From contig NZ_AUCX01000009.1 of the NCBI RefSeq assembly GCF_000429985.1, forward strand, positions 169,957-233,956: a DNA stretch of 64,000 nucleotides, in the 5' to 3' direction. This DNA comes from Maridesulfovibrio bastinii DSM 16055 (lineage in GTDB: Bacteria > Desulfobacterota > Desulfovibrionia > Desulfovibrionales > Desulfovibrionaceae). Both the position numbers and the translations under genes were made by a program. Below the pieces are notes generated by a model, which was given only the letters and a program-made list of their open reading frames with translations, ran no database searches and had not been told where the DNA came from. Within the stretch, counting starts at the first letter, position 1, and the number at the start of each line of letters is the position of its first letter. Below, piece by piece: positions 55,811-63,743 of the stretch.

Positions 55811-56058
55811 TGGATTGAGGGCAAGCTAGTAGTTAAAGATTTAAAGTACACACTTGATCAATTTAACGAAGCCATTTTTATGGAAAAAGACATAATATAT
55901 TATTATCGATTGAAAGGAAAGATGCATAGGTCAAAGGGAAGAATAAAAATCACCGCAAAAATGGTAAAGAAGTAATCCTTGATAATGCTTTTCTTGGTTC
56001 AAGTGGTTTCAATATAAACTTTAAGGATCAAATTACTGGTAAAATTACGAAAGCCTAG
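55811..56058 (+). pseudogene. Frameshifted, AT-rich gene remnant
   Basis: Two overlapping plus-strand frames read like one protein: WIEGKLVVKDLKYTLDQFNE and onward to RLKGKMHRSKGRIK, then in another frame KNGKEVILDNAFLGSSGFNI to the stop at 56056-56058. A one-base shift near 55940 would join them. No good start is seen, and composition differs sharply from the GC-rich DNA to the left. I do not recognise the family; the end is strand-rich. Confidence 0.45.
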
Positions 56059-56167
56059 ATTGTTGTACATACAGATGCGGTTGTTAAAATTGTTTTTTTA
56101 TTTAAAGAAATGTTGATTGGTGTTTGTATCACACAACAAAGAGAACCAATTGTAGGCCACAGAAAAA

Positions 56168-57454
56168 CTAATTTGAAGGGATAAAATAGAAATAATCAGT
56201 CAATGATGAAGACTCCCATGGGATCTGTTGGCCATTTGTCTCCTGAACGACATCTTTACGAGTATGTAGAAAAATGTCATAAATATTTAACCCCGGAGTA
56301 TTCATGTATCGCAACAAATATTTAGTGTATACACTGTGATGTCCTGTGCCGTCAGATGCTACACGCCCCGGGGCCGTAGCATAAGAAATAATTGATCCTG
56401 CGGGGGCGTCCATACGGGCCAGACCTCGACTGGCGGATCTGAAGTTTTGGACAAATGGATTATTCCTACAGGCATCAAGAATAACAATATTTAAAGAATT
56501 TTTTACATCCCCCATCTTGTCGAGAACTTTACCGGCATCCAAACATTCATACTTAGTGTCTGATGCGGATTGTAACGAGGCATCAACTGGGACAAGGTAA
56601 TTGTGCCCATTGATCTGTATCCCATGGCCTGCATAGTAGAATAACCCTACGCTTCTTTTGCCAAGACTTGCATAAAAACGATCAAGCGTCCGCTCCATTT
56701 CTTTGAGTGTCATGTTGTCTTTGTGAATAACATTAAATCCGAATTTGCGTAGAGATGTAGCAATTGCATCAGCGTCATGCGTAGGGTTCGCAAGTGGATT
56801 CGCATGATAGGAACCATTGCCAATGACAAGGGCTTGATAGCTTTCGAAGCGGGAATTATGGGATGCAGATTCAGTCGCATTAACCGTCGTAACGGAAGGT
56901 AATGGTGCCATGACAGGGGAGCTCTTAGCAGGGAAGTTGTCCGTTAAAAACCACTGAGGACTATCGAGTTCCTTTTTTACATATGTCACCCTTACGCTAC
57001 CATTGCTATGAATTGTTCGAATTCTTGTCTGTGACAATACATCGATTTCAACAGATTTCGTATCATTTTTGAATGTTGCATAAAGTAAATCGCGAACGAA
57101 CAAGCCTTGAAATTTTCGCTCTCCAACTTTTTTTAAATCCTTAAAAAAAACTCCACCAGCTACAAGTAAAGGGTCACTAGAGCTATCAATGTATGCAACA
57201 CCCCTTCTAATAGACAACGTGAGCTCATCTGCACCTGATTTAAGCTTTTTGGTTTCTCCATTAAAGGTCCAAATGACAGATTCACGTACCCATAAGCCAT
57301 CAATCGAAAGAGGATTAGACTCTGGAATTGTTTTATAATCTACATATGGGAGCACTGTAGCGCACCCGAACAATAAGAAAATAACAGTATACATCAAATT
57401 TTTTAAACTTGAAATATTCTTAAAATTCTTCATGTGATTTGAAATTCTATTCAA
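56168..57454 (-). CDS. Caspase-like (C14) lipoprotein
   Basis: A 428-residue exported protease-like protein. An N-terminal lipoprotein signal with lipobox LFGC (Cys31) is followed by a beta-rich domain of unknown family (about 50-165) and a Ser/Thr/Pro linker. The caspase domain spans about 203-425: QALVIGNGSYHANPLANPTH, catalytic His277 in FYYAGHG and Cys329 in VILDACRNNPF. It should sit in the periplasm or outer membrane. The start is TTG 57454 after GAAGAAG, or ATG 57433. Its C-terminus (QQIPWESSSLTDYFYFIPS) closely parallels the second caspase at 59.2 kb, so the two are paralogues. The ISL3 element lies between them. Confidence 0.85.
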   Translation of the reverse strand: MNRISNHMKNFKNISSLKNLMYTVIFLLFGCATVLPYVDYKTIPESNPLSIDGLWVRESVIWTFNGETKKLKSGADELTLSIRRGVAYIDSSSDPLLVAGGVFFKDLKKVGERKFQGLFVRDLLYATFKNDTKSVEIDVLSQTRIRTIHSNGSVRVTYVKKELDSPQWFLTDNFPAKSSPVMAPLPSVTTVNATESASHNSRFESYQALVIGNGSYHANPLANPTHDADAIATSLRKFGFNVIHKDNMTLKEMERTLDRFYASLGKRSVGLFYYAGHGIQINGHNYLVPVDASLQSASDTKYECLDAGKVLDKMGDVKNSLNIVILDACRNNPFVQNFRSASRGLARMDAPAGSIISYATAPGRVASDGTGHHSVYTKYLLRYMNTPGLNIYDIFLHTRKDVVQETNGQQIPWESSSLTDYFYFIPSN

Positions 57455-57601
57455 ATTGCATCTTCTTCGGTATTATAATAGAAAATCTTGTTTTCGAAAA
57501 TTTCCATTTTAAAAAAAGTAAACCGCCACAAACAACCTAACGTGATTTTTGTTACTCACATTTAGAAAACGATATCTGTAAAGAAATGCTTGAGTCAATT
57601 A

Positions 57602-58910
57602 GTTCATCCGGCTAAAGCGAACTTTTTACAAAATGAAAGGACATGGCGTCCAACCGATAATCATACCACTGAGCATCGGGAGGAGTAATCACCATGTCCA
57701 CGAGTTTCATCTACCACGCGTTCGGCCTGCGAGGCTACGACTACGTTCGCCAAGATTTCATCGCAGGCAATATCATCCTGAAAGTACAGCCCAAGGATGG
57801 CTTGATTCGTTGTCCTTGCTGTCATTCCAGAAACATCATTCGCCACGGCTTTGCCGAGAGATGGGTTCAGACTGTGCCCATCGGTTTCAAGCCTGTCTGG
57901 CTGGTCATTCCCGAACAGCGGATAGGATGTCGCAATTGCGGCGTCATTCGCTTGATCGACATTCAAATTGCTGAGCCAAGGCGTTGGTATACCAAGGCCT
58001 TTGAGCGATATACCCTCGCCTTGGCGAAGAAAATGACCATTCAAGATGTGGCTGACCTTCTCGGCGTCGGTTGGGATACCATCAAATCAATCTTCAAACG
58101 GTATCTGTTTCGCCGTTTCGCAAAGCCAAAATTGGGGAAGCTCAAGTACATCGCCATCGACGAAATCAGCGTCCGCAAAGGACAGAAATATTTGACGCTG
58201 GTCATGGACCTCGAAAGCGGCGCGGTTTTTTTCGTCGGTGAGGGGCGAAGCCGAGAAACGCTCATGCCATTCTGGAACCGACTCAAGAAGACAAGAGCCA
58301 AGATTGAGGCTGTGGCCACGGACATGAACGCAGGCTACATCAGCGCTGTCATGGAAAGTCTGCCCGACACGGCTATCGTGTTTGACCGATTTCATGTGGT
58401 CAAACTGATGAATGAAAAGATTACCCAGATTCGGCGGCAACTCTTTCGGGAACTCACATCGCCGCTTGAAAGGAAGGCAGTAAAAGGTACACGGTGGATT
58501 CTCCTGAAGAACCCGGAGAACCTGGATGAAAGCCGTGATGAAAAGCAGCGGCTGGACGAGGCATTGCGGCTGAACAAATCGTTGGCAACAGCCTATTATC
58601 TGAAAGAAGACTTACGACAACTCTGGTCACAGCCGGACAAGGCAACAGCGAAGAAGGTTATCGCTGACTGGATAGCCAGGGCCGAAGCCTCGGAAATTCG
58701 ACCTTTGCAGGTCATGGCGAGGACGCTTGCAGCACATCGCTTCGGCATCCTCGCTTACTACGATCACCTCATCTCGTCAGGCCCCATCGAAGGCACGAAC
58801 AACAAGATCAAAACACTGAAACGACAGGCATACGGCTATCGGGATACTGAGTTCTTCAAGCTCAGGATCATGGGCATTCATGAATCGAAGTACGCTTTAG
58901 CCGGATGAAC
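57602..58910 (+). mobile_element. ISL3-family insertion sequence
   Basis: A complete element of about 1.3 kb. The terminal repeats GTTCATCCGGCTAAAGCG(A/T)ACTT occur as an inverted pair at 57602-57624 and 58888-58910 with one mismatch over 23 bases. The transposase stop codon lies inside the right repeat. No 8-base target duplication is apparent. It separates the caspase lipoprotein gene from the caspase operon. Confidence 0.85.
57694..58908 (+). CDS. ISL3-family transposase
   Basis: A 404-residue DDE transposase. The N-terminal zinc-binding part has CPCCHSRNIIRHG and CRNCG, followed by helix-turn-helix-like IQDVADLLGVGWDTIK. The catalytic domain has AIDEISVRKGQKYLTLVMD (first Asp), ATDMNAGYISAV (second Asp) and SGPIEGTNNKIKTLKRQAYG (Glu). 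All three catalytic acids are present, so it is probably active. GGGAGGAG stands upstream of the ATG. Confidence 0.95.
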   Translation: MSTSFIYHAFGLRGYDYVRQDFIAGNIILKVQPKDGLIRCPCCHSRNIIRHGFAERWVQTVPIGFKPVWLVIPEQRIGCRNCGVIRLIDIQIAEPRRWYTKAFERYTLALAKKMTIQDVADLLGVGWDTIKSIFKRYLFRRFAKPKLGKLKYIAIDEISVRKGQKYLTLVMDLESGAVFFVGEGRSRETLMPFWNRLKKTRAKIEAVATDMNAGYISAVMESLPDTAIVFDRFHVVKLMNEKITQIRRQLFRELTSPLERKAVKGTRWILLKNPENLDESRDEKQRLDEALRLNKSLATAYYLKEDLRQLWSQPDKATAKKVIADWIARAEASEIRPLQVMARTLAAHRFGILAYYDHLISSGPIEGTNNKIKTLKRQAYGYRDTEFFKLRIMGIHESKYALAG

Positions 58911-59169
58911 CCAAGAAATGGGGGGATTACCGTCCCCCATTGCTTCTATCAATATTGCAGATTGTTGACGATCTGCGCAGGTGAACCATGTGGCAAGCAT
59001 TCTCCGATAAACCCTTCACTTTTTGTATTTCATATTGTATTAAATGGTGATTGTCTGGTGTGCAGGATATGTATCGTGCGAAGAAGGACTGGATATTTTT
59101 TACAGAGAGCTAGTCCAAGATGGGTTGCATCGTCTCAATTTTTTGATGCGCAAATAAGGGAGAGTCTTT

Positions 59170-60204
59170 TTGTTAAACTGTTGTCGTAGCTCGCTTGGCG
59201 TTCGCCGTTCCCTAAAGAATCAGAGTTTTCGACAGGCTGCGGCTTTTACTATTTGTTTCATTCTTTTGCTGAGTTCCGGGTCTTGGGCTTCGGCTAACCC
59301 ATTGCGCTTGGCACTACTTATAGGCAACGCCAACTATGCTTTTGCCCCTCTCCGTAACCCTATAAATGATGTCAGGGGAATGGCTCATGAGTTGCAAAAA
59401 TTGAATTTCAATGTGACGGAACTCGAGAATGTGAGCCAGGCTGGCATGATTGAGGCAATACAGCGTCTTGCTGCACACGCGAATACAGAAAATTCCATAG
59501 TCGTATTCTATTATGCTGGGCATGCCGTCCAAATGGAAGGTAAAAATTATCTCCTACCTGTGAGCTTTAGGGCCAGCAGTGAGGCGGGGGTGCCAGCACA
59601 GTCTCTTTGCCTTGACGAAATTCTCAGTTGTCTTGAAATAAAAGGCAATACTAACATCCTAATTTTAGATGCCTGTCGAGTCAATCCGTATGATGCGTCC
59701 ACAGCAAACTATTCAGGCAGCAACAGGGCTATTCGGGGCTTGACCATTAAGATGCGGAATAAAGGGCTGGCCCCTATGAAGGGGGCTTCCGGAACATTCA
59801 TTGCTTTTTCAACTAGCCCCGGTCAACCAGCTTCGGATGGGGAGGCAACGCACGGTCTATATACGCAGTACCTTCTGCGCTACCTTGCCGGACCTGGCTT
59901 AAGTATTGAAGAGATCTTCAAAAAGGTCCGGGTGGCGGTGTTAAAAGAGAGTCGACAACAGCAAATTCCCTGGGAACGTTCCTCTTTGCTCAATGACTTC
60001 TATTTTATCCCTCCAAGTAAGGATGAGCTTACGAAAAAATCCGTCAGAGATCTTCTGCAAGAAGCGCGGATAGACATAAGCGCAGGACGCTATGGTGTGG
60101 CTTACAAACGACTAAAAATAGCAAATGCAATGTCCGCAACCGATGATGAAATTCAGCAGATCCAGAAACAAATGGAAAAGATAAAAAAGGAGTTAAGAGA
60201 ATAA
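59170..60204 (+). CDS. Secreted caspase-like (C14) protein heading an operon
   Basis: A 344-residue protein with a signal peptide (charged residues 10-22, hydrophobic 24-36, cleavage near WASA), then a caspase fold (about 44-280). Catalytic His118 lies in VVFYYAGHAVQ and Cys169 in LILDACRVNPYD. The last about 60 residues are a helical TPR-like tail. The TTG start at 59170 is supported by AAGGGAGAG; no ATG gives a full signal peptide. The stop overlaps the next gene's ATG (TAATG), so the operon is translationally coupled. It is paralogous to the caspase lipoprotein across the IS. Confidence 0.82.
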   Translation: MLNCCRSSLGVRRSLKNQSFRQAAAFTICFILLLSSGSWASANPLRLALLIGNANYAFAPLRNPINDVRGMAHELQKLNFNVTELENVSQAGMIEAIQRLAAHANTENSIVVFYYAGHAVQMEGKNYLLPVSFRASSEAGVPAQSLCLDEILSCLEIKGNTNILILDACRVNPYDASTANYSGSNRAIRGLTIKMRNKGLAPMKGASGTFIAFSTSPGQPASDGEATHGLYTQYLLRYLAGPGLSIEEIFKKVRVAVLKESRQQQIPWERSSLLNDFYFIPPSKDELTKKSVRDLLQEARIDISAGRYGVAYKRLKIANAMSATDDEIQQIQKQMEKIKKELRE

Positions 60205-60689
60205 TGAGGCCCTTCATCGCTGTGCTTGTCGTTTTGTGTGTGGCGTTGCTTTGTGGCTGTAGTGGCACAAAGGTGTATCAGAATTCACCGTATGGACTTT
60301 ATTCTGATGGAATGTATAGCCCGGATGCGCCTGAGGCAAAAACTCTTATACCACTTATTCATAACGCAAACAAAACACCACGAGCGTACTGGGTCCACTG
60401 GCAAATTGCTTACTGGGCGTACTTGCACAAGCATTATGGAACTGCACTATTTGCTTTGAATGAATTAAACAAATATTATCCCGAGTTGGACTATCAATAT
60501 TATTATCGAAATTTCAACTTAGCTATTATTCTTTACCGATTAGGGATGGTGCAAGCAGCACGCGGGCGTTTTGAATATGTTCAGGAGTGCTCAAATAATT
60601 TCTTACTGAATAATCGGTGTACAATCTTTTTGATGGCTATCGACAATGGGGAAGTGGTAAAGGAGGATTATTATGCGTATGATTATTAG
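60204..60689 (+). CDS. Small helical lipoprotein, caspase operon
   Basis: A 161-residue lipoprotein: hydrophobic residues 5-17, lipobox LLCGC (Cys about 19). The mature part is helical and Tyr-rich, with TPR-like pairs (AYWVHWQIAYWAYLHKHYG, then NFNLAIILYRLGMVQAARG). It overlaps the caspase stop by one base (TAATG) and the next gene by 17 bases. It is the probable partner of the caspase in the same compartment. I do not recognise a named family. Confidence 0.7.
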   Translation: MRPFIAVLVVLCVALLCGCSGTKVYQNSPYGLYSDGMYSPDAPEAKTLIPLIHNANKTPRAYWVHWQIAYWAYLHKHYGTALFALNELNKYYPELDYQYYYRNFNLAIILYRLGMVQAARGRFEYVQECSNNFLLNNRCTIFLMAIDNGEVVKEDYYAYDY

Positions 60690-61191
60690 CATTATTATAA
60701 CTCTTTTGTTTACACCCGCTTTACTTTTTGCCTCTCAGTCAACGACATACTCTATAAGAATACCCTATATAATTACTTGTGAAAAGATTTCCGATAGCCC
60801 GTCCAGTTTTGTCTTCAAAGTTCAGATCGCCAAATTTAATATAACATCTGCTGTGAACTTCAAACGGTCAAAATATGCTACGGAGAACCAGATATCAGCA
60901 GTGGTATACAGTGCAGGGCTCTTTTTGCCCATCATTCTGTTGTCCCCCGATAGTTTTGCACAGTCTATCGCTGACAACCCCGTTTCTGTTAGTTCTGCGC
61001 AAGTAGTTGAAGAGCATGCCCTCTCTGATCTGCAGGTAAAAGTGGTAATAAATGGGGAAGACATGGGGGAGTTCAAAACAAATGCGCAGGGAGTATTGAC
61101 TGTTGATAGCAATGATAGGGGAGTCTATGGCTTTTATGCCAGCTCAGATCAATATGGTATGTCAATATCCAAGGAAATATACATAAAATAG
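60673..61191 (+). CDS. Secreted beta-rich protein, caspase operon
   Basis: A 172-residue protein with a signal peptide (residues 1-20, cleavage near LLFAS). The mature part looks strand-rich, with a C-terminal domain LQVKVVINGEDMGEFKTNAQ and VDSNDRGVYGFYASS that resembles a carboxypeptidase-regulatory/Ig-like fold. A hydrophobic patch VVYSAGLFLPIILLS lies mid-protein. It starts 17 bases inside the lipoprotein gene, behind AGGAGG. Unknown function. Confidence 0.65.
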   Translation: MRMIISIIITLLFTPALLFASQSTTYSIRIPYIITCEKISDSPSSFVFKVQIAKFNITSAVNFKRSKYATENQISAVVYSAGLFLPIILLSPDSFAQSIADNPVSVSSAQVVEEHALSDLQVKVVINGEDMGEFKTNAQGVLTVDSNDRGVYGFYASSDQYGMSISKEIYIK

Positions 61192-61202
61192 CAAAAGGAG
61201 AT

Positions 61203-61286
61203 ATGGCGTTGTCAAAAGGATTGTCGCTGGTTATTGGAGAGCCAGAACTATTTGCCGTTGAAAGTGCAGAAATTCTGTGTGTGTAA
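61203..61286 (+). CDS. Possible 27-residue small protein in the caspase operon
   Basis: A short frame starting MALSKGLSLVIGEPELF and ending ILCV. Its ATG has a near-ideal site, AAAAGGAGAT, 2-7 bases upstream, and it sits between the secreted protein and the last lipoprotein gene. Too short to confirm; it may be a leader or a small toxin-like peptide. Confidence 0.35.
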   Translation: MALSKGLSLVIGEPELFAVESAEILCV

Positions 61287-61315
61287 AAAAAATTATAAAT
61301 CAAAGGGAAAGCAAA

Positions 61316-62215
61316 ATGAAATCTTGTTTTAAACTTTTGTCTTTGTTCATGTTGCTGATATTTTTTAATGGATGTGTAGCAAATATGGTGCAACAACCTC
61401 CGATGACAATTCGATCTGAATACACTTATTTAACTAAAACTACAGTTACAAATCCTTATGTTATTGCGATTGGTGATATTGTCGGTGTGGCCGTTGCGTC
61501 TTCTGCATGGATTGGAGAATATTCTTTTAAATTTTATGATGATATCACTATGAAAGAGATTCAACAGGAAAAATTGCCAGAGTATTGGTCTCAAGCTCAG
61601 GCTGGAAATAATTTCCATGGATGCTATACAAAGTATGAGAACAATATGACAACCGTCAGAGGTCAACACGACTTTTTTGCCACAATCGATGATTATGTGT
61701 CTTCAGCTGACAGGACAGATGACTATATATTTGCCACAAAAAAAAAGGATGGCAGGCTCAGCTTGATGCAATATGATCTCAATGGAAAGAACGGTAAGGA
61801 GATTATGCATATAAATGTTAAAAAATTGAGTAATACTGGCACTGTTCTCTGGGCGCTAGGTATAGTCAGTGCACAACAGCAATATGCTAGTGGTAACGTA
61901 GTTTGTATGGATAATAAGGTGTACTTTGCAACAGATACATGGTGGGAGAAACTGGGTTCAAATCAAGAAACTTTTAATGATGAACATAAGCTTTATGTTT
62001 TTGACGTTGACGGACATGATGCCGCAAGTATAGGCGGAAAAACTAGCTATTACCTTGGGAAGTGCGGTACAGAAATTATTAGTGGTGGTTGTATTTTAAA
62101 CACAAAGACCTTGAAGAAACAACCGCTCGAGAATGGCGAATATCTTTTTGGATATAGTGCAAGGCATATTTTTTACCGAGATAACGATGGAAGTATATAC
62201 TATAAAGAAATGTAG
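61316..62215 (+). CDS. Propeller-like lipoprotein, end of caspase operon
   Basis: A 299-residue lipoprotein starting MKSCFKLLSLF at ATG 61316 (AAGGGAAAGC upstream), lipobox FNGC (Cys about 20). The mature chain has repeated beta-propeller-like blades: YIFATKKKDGRLSLMQYDL, NKVYFATDTWWEK, HKLYVFDVDGHD and a last ARHIFYRDNDGSIYYKEM. Such repeats suggest a WD40/TolB-like sensor. As the fourth member of the operon it could be a binding module for the caspase, working in trans. Function unknown. Confidence 0.68.
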   Translation: MKSCFKLLSLFMLLIFFNGCVANMVQQPPMTIRSEYTYLTKTTVTNPYVIAIGDIVGVAVASSAWIGEYSFKFYDDITMKEIQQEKLPEYWSQAQAGNNFHGCYTKYENNMTTVRGQHDFFATIDDYVSSADRTDDYIFATKKKDGRLSLMQYDLNGKNGKEIMHINVKKLSNTGTVLWALGIVSAQQQYASGNVVCMDNKVYFATDTWWEKLGSNQETFNDEHKLYVFDVDGHDAASIGGKTSYYLGKCGTEIISGGCILNTKTLKKQPLENGEYLFGYSARHIFYRDNDGSIYYKEM

Positions 62216-62493
62216 TAGTTGTGTGTGAGTTGGTCTTATCGACGGTAATAGAATCGGGATATGGACCTGAGCAAATTCTGTGTGGTTCTTTCTCTTTTAT
62301 ACATACATTTGTGAATGTTACCTACCGTATTTGGTCGGTCTCGCAAGATTGATTTCCAGGTGTAGAGCCTAGGCTTGGCTTGAAGCGGGTGCTGAGTTCA
62401 CCGTAGTTCTCTCATTGTGTGCGAAAAAACAGCGACAGTGCGAGTGCCTGCCATCCGTCTCTTTCCCGCTGAAGAAAGAGACGGGTGGCCCTC
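62216..62493. other. Intergenic region with a 15-bp hairpin
   Basis: No gene seen. CCATCCGTCTCTTTC at 62451-62465 pairs with GAAAGAGACGGGTGG at 62474-62488 (one G-T pair), at the 3' end of the decayed minus-strand gene. No T run follows, so it is not a clear terminator. Confidence 0.45.
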
Positions 62494-63105
62494 CTAATAG
62501 CGGATGTTGTTCAAGGAGGACACATCCTGCCGAACCAGCCTCCTCCCGTTCTTCGTCTGAGCCGAGGCCAGCAGGGGCTCATCCTTTCGGTCCTGAAAAT
62601 AGCCTTTGGACCAAGCCAGTTTGCCGTTGTGAAAAATGCGCACGTCGCCGATTTCTCCACCTGTCGAGGCAACGACATCCTTGACCTCAACGAAGCCACC
62701 ATTCTGATGTTCCGCTGAAATGGAAACTGTCGGGGGCGGAGACCTAAGCGCTTCGACGATGCTGACGCCCGCAGCGTTCGCAGCAGGAAGCGTTTTATTG
62801 GAAAGAGGCGTTGACCAAGTCTGGCCTCTGATAGACGTCTGAAAGTTGACTGAAGGAGACTTGACCGTATTTCTCTATTTCATAGTATGGCAAGTGTGAG
62901 GGCGGAGTGAGCACGGCCTGGTCGAAAAAACGATGCGGGGTCCAATAGTCCAGCTGTCCAGGCTCTCGAACGTGAATGACACGCGGTGGTCAAAGGACTT
63001 CCCGGACCACTGATATACAGAATAAACACCGTTTTTGAATTTGATGCAAAGCTCACCCTTTTCGTCCAAAACCATCTTCTCAACCTCGTCATGCCGTAGC
63101 TGCAA
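62494..63105 (-). pseudogene. Decayed WD40/caspase-type linker remnant, two frame shifts
   Basis: Minus-strand frames read as one broken protein. The first frame (63105 down to about 62930) has DEKGELCIKFKNGVYSVYQW. A shift at a T6 run near 62925 leads to FDQAVLTPPSHLPYYEIEKY and LSDVYQRPDLVNAS. A second shift near 62797 returns to the first frame, with PPPTVSIS and GGEIGDVRIFHNGKLAW to the stop at 62494. The order (a DVYQRPDLV-like segment, then PPTV, then GEIGDVRIFHNGKL) is what I recall from WD40-caspase proteins between the propeller and caspase domain. The caspase domain itself is missing. Confidence 0.55.
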
Positions 63106-63455
63106 AAAAGACGCTTTGTAAAAGTTTTTTTGATCACCTCCATCAACTCGCTGTTGGTGGCGATAACGTATGTAGGAATTCCTTCCCGTTCCGCTTTTTC
63201 CTTTCTCCAGACACGGAGCTTATCAAAGAAAAATTTTTCAGGCTCACTCAGCGTGGGGGAGCCAGCGCGGCTTGGTTCGGCTTCGAGAACAAGCTCGTAT
63301 TCAAGAAACACGGTCCAATACGCCTTGGTGCCGACCTGGAAGAATTCGGGCCGCGATGACCGGATTTCCTTGTTCATGATGAACTTGCGATACTGTTCGT
63401 CCTGAAAAACTCCCTTATCCCGATCAAACGGAATCGTGATGACGCGTGTTTCCAT
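62880..63455 (-). pseudogene. HRDC-domain protein, frameshifted after the HRDC part
   Basis: The start is ATG 63455 with CAGGAG 5 bases upstream, giving METRVITIPFDRDKGVFQD. The first about 110 residues are coherent: EFFQVGTKAYWTVFLEYELV, then the HRDC start EPEKFFFDKLRVWRKEKAER and GIPTYVIATNSELMEVIKK. At an A7 run (63125-63131, minus-strand sense) the frame becomes low-quality Arg/Ser/Pro-rich sequence. A one-base shift there enters the decayed linker frame (KASFLQLRHDEVEKM). This may be a broken gene, a fusion junction or ribosomal slippage. HRDC proteins of this sort occur as accessory genes in diversity-generating retroelements, but no reverse transcriptase is in view. Confidence 0.55.
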
Positions 63456-63743
63456 TGTGACTCCTGTTTTTTTGCAGTGGAAACACAATATCGGACGACG
63501 CGGCTTTTTGCTTTAGCCTATATATACGGAGCCGTTTCCTGGTTACAGCGGATGCTCGGAAAAACATGCAGTGTGAAGCCCTATATATAGGCCTGCCAGC
63601 ACCTCCCAACACCGTAGTAGATATATAGCGTTCCTATATATACAGAAACTGCGCGGAAACAAGAAAAGGGACCGCTTTTGGCGGTCCCTCAGATTGATGA
63701 CAAAGTCCTCGCCTTTTGGCGGGGACTTTTTTATATTATTTGC
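63456..63743. promoter_or_regulatory. HRDC upstream region: TATATA-type repeats and two tandem terminator hairpins
   Basis: CTATATATA occurs three times (about 63518, 63581 and 63634). The middle copy is a near-perfect palindrome, GCCCTATATATAGGCC. To the right lie two hairpins: GGGACCGC/GCGGTCCC around TTTTG (63669-63689), and AGTCCTCGCC/GGCGGGGACT around TTTT with a T run (about 63703-63732). The repeats may be operators of the HRDC gene or ends of an element. Confidence 0.4.

Noticed and set aside
55494..55829. Plus-strand frames in the GC-rich gap
   Set aside because: No start sites, Arg/Pro-rich composition and no family resemblance.
58905..59189. 94-residue plus-strand frame between the IS and the caspase operon
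   Set aside because: It starts within the IS terminal repeat, is rich in Cys/Arg, and overlaps the caspase signal-peptide start. It looks like chance.
62485..62718. Plus-strand 77-residue frame starting with GTG
   Set aside because: Its start sits inside a hairpin with no good ribosome-binding site, and the minus strand here carries a caspase-linker-like reading that explains the open frame better.
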